Of a stretch of DNA of 64,000 bases, positions 45,018-55,296 are shown one piece after another. The notes under the pieces are model-generated. The model did not search any database, was not told the DNA's origin, and saw only the letters and a program-made list of their open reading frames with translations. The position numbers and the translations under genes are program-made. Numbering within the stretch: the first letter of the stretch is position 1; each line of letters opens with the position of its first letter. Source of the DNA: Paracyclopina nana (lineage: Eukaryota > Arthropoda > Copepoda > Cyclopoida > Cyclopettidae); NCBI GenBank assembly GCA_019096065.1, contig JAGUCH010000005.1:682001-746000 (forward strand), given 5' to 3'.

Positions 45018-48000
45018 AAAGAAAAAAATATTTTTGAAAGCCCTCTTTTTATCGGATCGCTTCCAATAACAGGTTAATAAAATCAAGATTAACAGGCCAG
45101 AAAGCTCCTTTTCTCCCCAAATTTTGTCAATAAAAGCCACTTTTAAAGAAAGTTGCTAATTTTTGGACTGGATGCGTGCCTAGTTTTTCCACTGTGCAAC
45201 TCCATTTTTCACTCATGTTTAGCGGAAAAACAGCTATTTGTTGCTTATTTGTGGTTTTTCCACGACTAAAGAGGAATGCTTCTTAGTCTATTTCATGGTC
45301 ATAAAAGTGTCGTTATGACATGAAGACGAAAGTGCAACGCCCAAGCTTTAATCGATCTCAAATTGATTTTGGCTCCTACTTCATCATTGGCCACAGTGGA
45401 TTATTGCACTGCTTTGACGCGCATCTCTATAACAGTCTCAGAAAATGCAACAACATAAAACTGAGAAAAGTCATCTTTAAACCCAAGCTAAGAAAAATGG
45501 ATTATGCGCGCAGAATATTCCACTGTGTCCAGTAAGGCGAAGGATTATTGCGAAAAATCGTAAAGTAAATTCCAAAAAAGTTTTTAGAACGGGCAAAAAT
45601 GCTATTATGCGCGCGAAATAATCCAGTGTGCACATCATTAAATCCGCCTGGGGATAATTTACATTGAGTGAAAGTGTTGATCATCTCCGTTTTTCGATCA
45701 TTATTTGCCATTCGATCCCTCATCAAAATGGTGTTACGAAAAAAGCGCCCTCTGGCGCCAATTTTTTCGGCACCTTTTCCAGTTCAAAAAATCGTTTAAT
45801 GGACGTGTGGTTTTTTCACGAGTTAGAGTCAGATTTCAGCAGAAGGCTCAAATTTTGCCTGCAGCTTGAGAAAGTGGTGACAATCACGCGAAATTCGAAT
45901 TAATCAAAACAACGGAAAAAATATACTATGTGGACAAAAAGTTCGCGCCGCCATTTGTAACACTGTAATTATTACACAATTCTTTCTTCATCGATCTCTG
46001 CGCATTTCCACTGTGATATAATTCAAATTTTAAATATTTATGATTAATGAAGAAATTTCGCCTTCAATTATGACCATATAATCAGTTTTGACAAGTTTCA
46101 CTTATTCCACAAACCAAATTTTGCAGAATGATTAGAATCAGAAAAGATCATTAGAGTTTTCACTTTCGCGTAATATTAATTAATGCCATGGTGACATTGG
46201 GCTAGTGTTTATATTTACAGTTATAATTAATGATAAATGGCCGAAATTCTTCGGCTTGTTAAAAATGAGCCCAAAGGCAAAAATGTAAGACAAATTTCGT
46301 GGTTTCCAACTTGTGCAGCAACAATAATCCACTGTGGCAGACTTCTAAAGAGCATACTTTTCACAGTGGATTTTTTTTTCAATCATGGCGCGCATCAACA
46401 TAAAAAATCTGATTATTTTGATTTTAAAAAATTTCGTTTTTACAATGTGAAAAAAAGCTAAATAATCCATTGTGGTTGATTTTGTTTTAAAGATGGCTTT
46501 AAAATTGGGAGAAATTAAACCGAGTGATCTCACACCTAAATTGTCCAAATTACTACATTATTAAAGGTGCCAAAAGTAATTATTGATTTCAGGAGAGAAA
46601 AAAGTGAAAAATCAAGATAATCGTCAAATGGTCTGACTCAAATTGAAATAAAAAAACAACGGTGCTTATTTTTGAGAGCCTATAACTTTGACAAATGATT
46701 TTTCTTGGGAGGAAAAAAGATTTTTTCATACTATAGGTACTTCATTATTGTTTACAGTGAAATTTCGAAATTTGATTGAAGATGAATTATTACATGGAAT
46801 ATGATGTAATAATGCTCCTCTTTTGATTCCATCCTGCTCATCTTGCTTTGAGGGCTCGGTCCCTTTCCGATCCACCTTGCTTCGCTCAAAAATGCAATTT
46901 CACCTCATTATTTTTCCACTAGCTAGCTTCTCTCAATGCAGATCATCGCATGTCAATACTTTATTGCCTTTTTTCCGCCACCATTTCTATGCAATTCAAA
47001 CTGATGGGGAGCAATTTTGAAAAAAAACCTGTAATTTTTGCGCCAAATGACCTGGGCCACAGTGGAGGGTTTTGCATTTTGGGTGCGCGTTAATCTTGCA
47101 GACTTTTTTTAATTTGATTTTTTTGGAGAAGAACCAAAACTTTTCAGCAATTAAAAACATATTCTTAAGCCACAGTGGAATATTTTGCCCTTGAATGCCC
47201 GCGTCAATTATTTGTTTTTAACATCTCAAATATATTAGAAAACCTAATTTGTATTAGTTATATTCATTATGGTGAGTAAGTTGTTCAATTGCTACAAATT
47301 AGAGAAGCTTATTTATTTAAGTTATTATCAATTGGGAAAAACAAATGTTATCTAAATGACAATGTAGCATAATTAGTGCGCGCCATTCGTTGCAAAAATA
47401 ATCCATTGTGGCATGTGCAAAATTGAGGAGATAAATGACATGGGGAAATAGATCTGATAAGTGTCATAAAAGGACCGTTTCAAATGACTTCTTGGGCAAA
47501 TTCTATGCTTACTGACTAGGATAAAGTGTGCAGTAAGCTGAGCTAGGTCAAACTTTCACCCCAGTTTTTGCTCCCAAGGATTTTCTTTCACAGGAAATTT
47601 GCCTGATAATTGCAATTTTTTGCCGGCCAATCCACTCAAGAATTCAAGTAATTTGCTCTTTAAGCTCGTTTGAAATTAAATTATAAGCAGAAAATTGTTT
47701 CTTTTCAAAATCCAGAGGATATCAAAACAAAATCGCCGAGACAAAAACAAAAACACCAAGAAAAAAATTAAATAAAAACATTCAGAAAATTGGAGAATGC
47801 CACAGTGGATAATTTTTCAGTTCTGACGCGCATCTTTTAAAATTCTAAAATTCTGAGCTTTCCGATGCGAGTAAATATGAATAAATCGGCCACTGTGCCT
47901 TCTTGGGGGAATTTTTTCCTTTCTTTAATTCTGCTTAACTTCGCAAAAATATGATCTTCTGTAAACCATTCGTTTTGCAACAAAGATTTGCAAGTTCCTT

Positions 48001-48430
48001 AAAAAGGCGGATCGAAATCAGACCCCATCCAGTTTACGGTTGATCTCTGGTAGATTATGCAGAAAAGCGTCATGCTATAATTTTTCCAATTTTATGGCAC
48101 ATTTAAAAGAACTGAAAAACTGGTTTTTTAGCACCTTTTGGCATATGGAGAGACCATTTAGTTTCAGTGAGAAAAGTCCCAACATTCAGTTGGGCTGTGG
48201 TTTGTGCTGTTGTTGTTATTATGCTCGACAGTAATTTTCCTCGGTGTTTTTGTGCAACCAGATGCCATGTTGTGTGCTCGGATAATATTAATGCGGGCAC
48301 CCCACTAAGATATACCACAATAATTCGGAAACCAATTTTTCACTCCATGATCTGGCACAATTTCATGGTTTCCTTCTAGAAATTTAAGCTTCTTTAAGCT
48401 TCGCGAGTGCTACTTTAAGTGCAACTAGGA
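45018..48430. repeat. Gene-free region dense in the CACAGTGG / GCGCGC motif family
   Basis: At least ten copies of CACAGTGGATTATTTT-like sequence, or its reverse complement AATAATCCACTGTG, occur here, for example near 45392, 45517, 45624, 46327, 46358, 46462, 47058, 47171, 47399 and 47802. Most have a GCGCGC-type box 15-30 bp to the inner side. The motif matches the ends of the MITE at 60251-60701, so this is probably a graveyard of related, nested and fragmentary elements. No gene is seen. Confidence 0.6.
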
Positions 48431-48434
48431 ATCC

Positions 48435-48845
48435 CAAAAGGAGACACTAAGGTCGACACAGTGCCTAAGATAGACACAATACTTTGACAGACACTAATAG
48501 GCTTAAGCAAAATATCTGTACTTAGATAGATGCAAGATCAAGAGATTCTCAAGACTTTGGTAATTAAGATAGACACAAAAGCATATAGACTCAAGACTAA
48601 GACAGACACAAAACTAAGATAGACACAAAATCAAGATAAACTCTATACCAAGATAGACACACGACTAAAGACTAATATAGATTAATGGCTATGGTAGACT
48701 CAAGACTAAGGTAGACTAAAGACATCAGTAAACTAAGACAGACACGATACCAAGATAGAGCCATGAAGTAATAACCAAAACATAGATAGTCTATTGACCA
48801 AAGTTAACCAAGATAGACAGAACACTAGATTAAACTAGGTAAAGG
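48435..48845. repeat. Degenerate minisatellite with AAGATAGACACAAAACT units
   Basis: About 18 degenerate units of roughly 20 bp are present, each with AAGATAGACACAA or AGACTCAAGACTAAG. A short relic of the same repeat lies at about 52970-53080. Confidence 0.8.
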
Positions 48846-50756
48846 CGTCCATAAATGGACAGCGGGGGGCGGGCCTATGGTTTTGAGCAAAAGTTTGTAC
48901 TAATTTTGTACCATCATAATTATTTTTCTCTACCGGTAACCAAAAATCCCTGATAAGATTTCAATTTCTAGATAGTTCTTAGTTTATTTCTCTTCCAAGG
49001 CTAGCACATAATAGGGAAAAACGAAATGAAAACAAAAATATTGGGAAAAAAATTTGACCAGGGGAATCTTCTCATCTTCTTTTGAAGTTGATATTGGGCT
49101 AATTTTTTAGTCTGAATAGCCCTTGCAGTCTTAAGCAGCCTCAATTGACAGTCTTAAGCAGCCTCAATTGACAGTCTTAAGCAGCCTCAATTGACAGTCT
49201 AGAGCAGCCTCAAATTATCAGTCTTGAGTGGCCCAAGATTATGATATGCTCATGCTAGATGCTAAATGTATAAGGTGAGCTCCATGCGCTAGCACGTCAT
49301 CGTGCTATACTATTGTAGTGTAGTAGGTCGAGATATACTGCTGTGACTTATCAAGCCACTACTCGGATCTAGGCTACGTCTGACGGGGACGGGCCTGTAA
49401 GGCTAGCAGAGGTCAATACTGGGCCGCAGACAACATGTGTCCATGCGGTTTATTCCTTTTACTTATGATACTACTACACTACTCAATATACTACGGCGCG
49501 CAGCGAGCGGTCGACCTGTAGGCCGACCGGCTCCCTGCTACAGTAGGGTGCAGGACGAAATTTTTATTTAAATCTGTGGATTTTTCTTTGTGTTAGAATA
49601 TATGGATTCAAAATTATCCCCAAGAACCCATAAAAACAGCCACAATCTATTTTATGAAGAGCTAAAGTTTGAAAAAGGCTGGTAACGCTTTCAGGCATGT
49701 GATGCAAGCGAGCGTGAACGCTCACTCTCAAACTGGTTTATCCAGTTCTTGTATTTGAATTTCGCGATATTTTTATGTACTAGCGCCACTGAAGCGCTCC
49801 CTAGGGGAGGACAAAATAACTATCATAGTTTCGTGATTCAAAAGTAGAATGGTTCCATCAGGATTGCTCGTTAGAGATGCCCCTGGAGTGGCCTTAATTT
49901 TTAGTCTTGAGTGGCCTTAATTTGTAGTCTTGAGCAGCCGCAATTTACATCTTGAACAGCCTCAAATTACTGTCTTGAGCTGCCTCACTTTGTGGACTTG
50001 GGTGGCCTCAATTTTTACTTGGGTGGCGTCAATTTGTAGTCTTGAGCAGCCACAATTTGCGCCATGAAAAGTCCAAATTCTAGCAATTTGTGGTCTTGAA
50101 CAGCCTCACTTTGTTGTCTTGAGCAGCCACAACTCATAGTTTTGAGCAGCCCTGTATGAAGTCTAGAACAGCTTCAAGTTACAGTTTTAGTTTTATATCA
50201 TTGGTTAAAAATGTGCGATGCAAAATTGCAATCGCCACATGGCGTCAATCGGCAGTGGTTCAAGTTCAAACTCAGTCTTGGTATTGAGCTAGAAGTAGAA
50301 GCGGGCGGCTGTACTTGGATCGACTTGGACGTACTTTCCTTGGATAGACTGCAACTGATCGCCCTTGGATAGACTGCAACTGATCGCCCTTGGATAGACA
50401 GACAGAACTCATAGTCCCTTGATTGACAAGACGGATCATCCTTGGATCGACTATGAAGACAAACAGTCCTTAGATCAATGAAACGAATAGTCTTTGGATT
50501 GACTACTATGACTTGGTGACAAGGTGAAACAAAGGCCAAATAAGCGCCTAGTCAAAAATCGCAATTCTGCTCAAGCAATTATTCACATTTCTCGATCTGA
50601 TTTTTGACCAGAAGATAGCAAGACTTGTCGATGCAAATACAGTATGTTTTCCCAATATGACCAAGGCTGATTTGTCCCGTTGATGTAAGTGCTACCCATC
50701 TTTTGTCTATCCAAGATAGTCCTCTAAATTGTCACAAATTAGGATGTTCCATAATA
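48846..50756. repeat. Non-coding region with several short tandem repeats
   Basis: A 22-bp unit (CAGTCTTAAGCAGCCTCAAT) is repeated four to five times at 49125-49235, with a decayed array of the same theme (GTCTTGAGCAGCC) at about 49885-50175. A 25-bp unit with CTTGGATAGACTGCAACTGA recurs near 50335-50400. At about 49265-49510, GCGCTAGCACGTCATC and flanking TAGTAG runs resemble the LTR of Ty3/gypsy element 1 and may be an old LTR relic. No gene is seen. Confidence 0.6.
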
Positions 50757-51142
50757 CCGTCTGACTGTTCAAAATTGGACAGTGCGGGAATCAAAAGTTT
50801 GTGTTATGAATTCATGAATTTTGTGGATTAATGGGCATCAATGGAAAGCTAGAACATTTGGACATCTTTTTTGTGTTATGACAAAAAAAAGTATTATTAT
50901 AAATTCCGCGTGACATCAAAAAATAAATGATGCATCTGTTTTTTTGTGTCAATTTTCTTGGTTGTCTTGGGAAAATTGAATTTTCCCGGCTTTTTCCTCT
51001 TTCGATTGATTTTTTCTACTTTTACAAAAAAGATGGAAAAAGGCTCAATCTTTCCAATGATATCATTTAAAAGTCCTGTATTTCTTGAATATCTGACAAA
51101 AGTTAAGATTCCTGTACCGTCCAATTTTGAACGGACAGACTG
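50757..51142. mobile_element. Tc1/mariner-like MITE with 36-bp terminal inverted repeats
   Basis: The ends are imperfect inverted repeats of about 36 bp centred on GTTCAAAATTGGAC: left 50757-50792, right 51107-51142. Both sides abut TA (50755-50756 and 51143-51144), the Tc1/mariner target dinucleotide. The 386-bp interior has no transposase. Confidence 0.75.
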
Positions 51143-51194
51143 TATATGGCCGCATGAATAATTATAAAGTAACATTCTGTGCTACATCAAGCTA

Positions 51195-51870
51195 CATGGG
51201 CCCAAACATAATGTCACACAGCATTATGTCCCATAGCATTTTGTCTCATATCATTATGTCCCATAACAAATTGTCACAAAGCAAATTGTCGCATAGCATA
51301 TTGTCACATAGGCATTTGTCACATAACATATTGTCTCATGGCATATTGTCACATAGCATAATGTACCATAGCATGTTGGCTCATAGCAAATTGTCACATA
51401 GGCTTTTGTATCATAGCATATTGTCTTATAGGATATAGTCCCATAGCATAATGTCTCATAGCATAATGTCTCATAGCATAATGTCACAAAGCATAATGTC
51501 TCATACCATATTGTCACATAGCAAATTGTTACACACATAGCATTTTGGCTCATAGCATAATGTCTCAAAGTGTATTGGCACACAGCCAATTGTCACATAG
51601 CATAATGTCTCATAGCATATTGTCACATAGCAAATTATAAAATAGCCAATTTAACTAAACATGCTAATATGCATATTGTCTCATATCAAATTGTCACATA
51701 GCATTATATCCTATGAGACAATTTGCAAGGTGACAAATGCCTATGAGACAATTTGCTATGTGACAAATGCCTATGAGACAATTTGCTATGAGCCAATATG
51801 CAATGGACATTGTACTATGTGACAATATGCTATGAGACAATATGCTACAAGACAATATGCTATAAATTGA
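51195..51870. repeat. 15-bp tandem array that inverts orientation in its middle
   Basis: About 30 copies of a 15-bp unit (CATAGCATAATGTCT and variants) run from about 51195 to 51700. From about 51705 to 51865 the same unit continues in reverse complement (GACAATATGCTATGA). The unit length is a multiple of three, so open frames with a five-residue repeat (SHSIM) arise, but I regard them as artefacts. Confidence 0.88.
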
Positions 51871-52385
51871 CAAAACAGAACTGTCCTTGGATCGACTGCT
51901 CTGATGTAGAAGAGTTCTTGGATTTGCATTTAAAACATAGTCTATGGATGGGCTAGAAGGATGGACATGATTTGCCACCCATAAAGATACTATGTTATTC
52001 TAGTCTATCCAAGGATGATAGTGAACAGTATCATTACAAAAACATGCCATCAGCCTACAATTTAGTAGAATCACTTAAGGGCAAAACTGATACTTATAAA
52101 AGTTATGGGGAATGCAAAATTAGGGCTCCACGCAAAAATTCACTTCATTTGGCCAAGGCCTGCTGGAGATATTGGAGATATACTAAAAAAGCTTATAAAA
52201 AAGTACCCTTGGGGGTCCGAATCAGAAAAAAGTCATTAATTCAAATTGTAGCCCTGATAAATGGGAGCTGCACACAAAATTTCAACTCATTTTGTTTCAT
52301 GAGAGCAGAGAAAAATAGAAGTCTGTCATTTGGTGGAAAAAAAATGGCCCAAATAAAGATCCATTCCACCCACTCCGTAATTACT
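51871..52385. other. Non-coding spacer
   Basis: An open frame of 139 codons crosses this stretch, but it has no recognisable domain and no good initiation context. I see nothing else. Confidence 0.3.
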
Positions 52386-52957
52386 ACGTAATGACAAGCC
52401 TAAGGCCTGCCCTAAAGTGTTTTATTAAGTAGCAGATAATTTGATTCCGCTAAATGTGGAGGGTGGGCCTTCGGCCCACTCCAAAATAACTATGTAATGG
52501 CAAACCTTTGGCTTACCATTGAAGCATCATGTTAATTGGCAGGCCTACGGCCTGCCATAAAGTGTTCAATTAAGTAGCAGATAATTTGATTCCGCTAAAT
52601 GTGGAGGGTGGGCCTTCAGCCCACTCCACAATTACTATGTAATGGCAAACCTATGGCATACCATTGAAGCTTCATGTTAATTGGCAAGCCTATGGCCTGC
52701 CCTTAAGTGTTCAATTAAGTAAGTAGCAGATAAAATTGATGATTATGTATGTGTCTCAGGTGGCTCACTGGTAGAGTGTCCGGCTGCAGAACAGACTGTA
52801 CCTGGTTCAAATCCCGCTAGGGTCAGAGAAATTTTTCCATTTTTCTGGATCACAATTTACTTCCTGGTCGATATCCTGGTACAGTTTCCTGTCTGGAAAT
52901 TGGATCCTGACGTAGGTCACAGCGAAATGTGGGGGGCGGGCCTTCGGCCCGCCCCCC
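52386..52957. repeat. Tandem hairpin-forming repeat block
   Basis: Two to three units of roughly 125-130 bp each carry short palindromes: GTGGGCCTTCGGCCCAC (52463-52479), GGCAGGCCTACGGCCTGCC (52538-52556) and weaker copies. The block ends in a perfect 12-bp-arm hairpin at 52931-52957 (GGGGGGCGGGCC, loop TTC, GGCCCGCCCCCC). The tRNA-like element sits between the units and the final hairpin. Confidence 0.75.
52751..52838 (+). mobile_element. tRNA-derived SINE head
   Basis: The segment has a pol III A box TGGCTCACTGG (52761-52771) and a B box GGTTCAAATCC (52804-52814) about 33 nt apart, and is followed by ATTTTTCC. The D stem pairs well, but the T stem has two mismatches and the acceptor arms do not pair, so it is a tRNA-related SINE or pseudogene and not a working tRNA. 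Confidence 0.6.
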
Positions 52958-54200
52958 AACTAGGATATACTTAAGACCAAAGTAAACTAAGATCAACAAA
53001 AACTTAGATAGACTCAAAGCTTTCTAGACCAAAAATTAAATCAAAATAAGGTAGACTCAAGACTAAATTAAGAGCTTTGATATGTTAGAGATTAATGGTG
53101 CATTTTTTCATATTCTGCTTCAATCAGCTACTCAATAAGCTTATACCTTGAAAATATTGGCTTTAATAAGCTGAAAACTAAGAGCGACACTAAGGCTAGA
53201 TTTTTCCATAGCCATAACTGAACTAAGTGTTGGTGAGGTAAACAGATCATGTCTGTTGGCAAGTAGTCTGGCCAATATCCAGTGTTTTCCTACAGCAAAA
53301 AATGAAGAGGAGAAACTTTTGGTTTTCGAGTCACGAAATTTTGACTGTTAATTTCTGTTTCCAGTGAAATTCGATGCCAAGAAAAATATTTGCCCAATAA
53401 CACCTCTCGGGCCACCCCAGAGCAGTACTATTATTTGGAAAAATCACACCATGACTCAGCACTTTTTGCTTAAATCAGCTAAAAGTTGCAAAAAAGCTGA
53501 CCTTCTCTGCCATTTGATGGGTTGATGAAAACCACCCATTGTAAGAGACTCCATTTTTACTCATTTCCATTCATGCATATTTTCAGACAGACAGACAAGA
53601 CAGCTGAGCTCGTGCACTGCCTTTTTATAATTCACTCTTTATGATATACTCTATGAGAGAAAGTAGAGACATCAGAATAGTGCACACACACTGTGGGTCA
53701 AATTAAGGCCAACTTGCAAGAGACAGGTCAAGGTGCTGAGATAATCTAATGCATCAAAATGCATGCAATTTTTTTTTTCATAGAGCTGGTTCTCACAATT
53801 TGGGGCTCAAGTTTGGCTCAAAAGGTGCCAAAAATAATGAGGCTTGCCTTCATAATTTAAGAAAAAAAATCAGTTATTTAAAGTGCCTAAATCGAGGCTA
53901 TACAGCTGTTCTTGAGGGTTTAAAGAAAGGATTATTTTTGAGTGGTCTTAAAATTAAGATATGTCAGTAAAGTCACACTCTTCAAATTGCTGCCTATTAC
54001 TAAAGGAGTAAAGGTTAAAGACTTTAAAAGTTAAAAATTATTATTTTAGATATGGTATTGGGATTAAAGCAGAGATCCTTCTTTTAACTTTTTATGAGGT
54101 TTATGACCCCCATTGATCTGAGCTAGGCAACGGTACATGACAAATTCCCAATGGGATGAAAAAGTGGTTCCCAGACCTCAATGCTATAATGATGTTTTGA
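52958..54200. other. Intergenic region
   Basis: No gene is supported. A short CAGACAGACAGACAAGACAG run lies near 53585. Confidence 0.4.
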
Positions 54201-54209
54201 GAAGTCTCC

Positions 54210-55210
54210 ATTTTACTTGAGATGCTTGTGAAAATTGTTTTCCTCCCAAGAAGATTGCTTCCATGTAGATAGCTTTGTTTTTTCAGCCTCGAAATGCCAG
54301 AGCACAAAAGAGCAATTGGAGCACAAATTGGAATGTCCAACAAGACTCACATTTGGAAGAGTGAAAATCTTGATGGTAGTAATGGCCTCAAAAAACGTGA
54401 CAAATGGCTGAGAGTTTGCAAAATGAGAGGAAAATTGCAAAACAGCTCCTCCATGGGCCATTGGGCTTTGAACGATTAAAAACTGACTAGTGTCGCTGAT
54501 ATGCCACTTTTGGTGCAAACAATGCAAAAGCTTTGCGAAGCATTTTTGCACACACCAGTGCCATAAATAGGCAATGATATTCTTCGCTAACTGCTCAGCG
54601 TATCCTTGGCAATCCTAGTGACGTAATGAAGTCATTAACTCTAAGTAAAGCATTAAGTTGTCGGGTTTCGATGCCTAGTTTCCATTTCTAGCTGACATGT
54701 TTAGAAACGTTGCTGAGACACTGTAACATGTGCAGTGCAATAGAGTCAGCATTAACATGCAGTTCTCAGCCAAAACATTGGGCTTTGAACGATGAGAAAC
54801 TGACTTGGGTCACTCATATGCCACTTCTAATGCAAACAATGCAAAAGCTTTGCAAAGCATTTTTGCACACACCTGTGCCATAAATAGGCAATGAGATTCT
54901 TCGCTAACTACTCAGCATATCCTTGGTAATCCTAGTGACGTAATGAAGTCATTAACTCTACGTAAAGCATTAAGCTTTCGGGTTTCGATGCCTAGTTTCC
55001 ATGTCTAGCTGACATGTTAAGAAACGTCGCTGAGACACTGGAACATATGCAGTGCAATAGTGTCAGCATTAATGTGCAGTTCTCAGCCAAAACATCTGCT
55101 TCAGAGCTGAACATGTCAAGTGCAGGTGTCAATTCGTGTAATTCTGCAATTTGGTCGAGGCCACATTCCATCGAGTTTTTCTGCGTAACCATGGGCCATT
55201 CTGGCTTCAA
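54210..55210 (-). pseudogene. Decayed tandem copies of the last exon of the pseudokinase gene
   Basis: Segments here match the 3' part of the terminal exon at 55297-56027. On the minus strand 54992-55210 reads VECALDQVAKLPELTP-like sequence as MECGLDQIAELHELTP. Sequences like AAGCATTTTTGCACAC followed by ATATTCTTCG, from the end of the real exon, recur near 54541 and 54860. The two left copies (about 54464-54778 and 54779-55090) are themselves tandem duplicates of about 315 bp and are highly alike. Frames are broken and there is no sign of use. Confidence 0.75.
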
Positions 55211-55296
55211 AGTGCATTAATGTCGGAACATGTCGGAATTGTAGCAGCAAGTATGTATATTTCTGTGTAAAATGAACGATAAATAACTTCATAACA

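Noticed and set aside
51127-51589. Open frames with SHSIM-type or CYxTxCYET repeats on both strands
   Set aside because: They follow from a 15-bp tandem repeat without stops; no start context, domain or other gene feature supports them.
52751-52838. Functional tRNA gene
   Set aside because: A and B boxes and D stem are present, but the T stem has mismatches and the acceptor arms do not pair, so it is a SINE-type relic.
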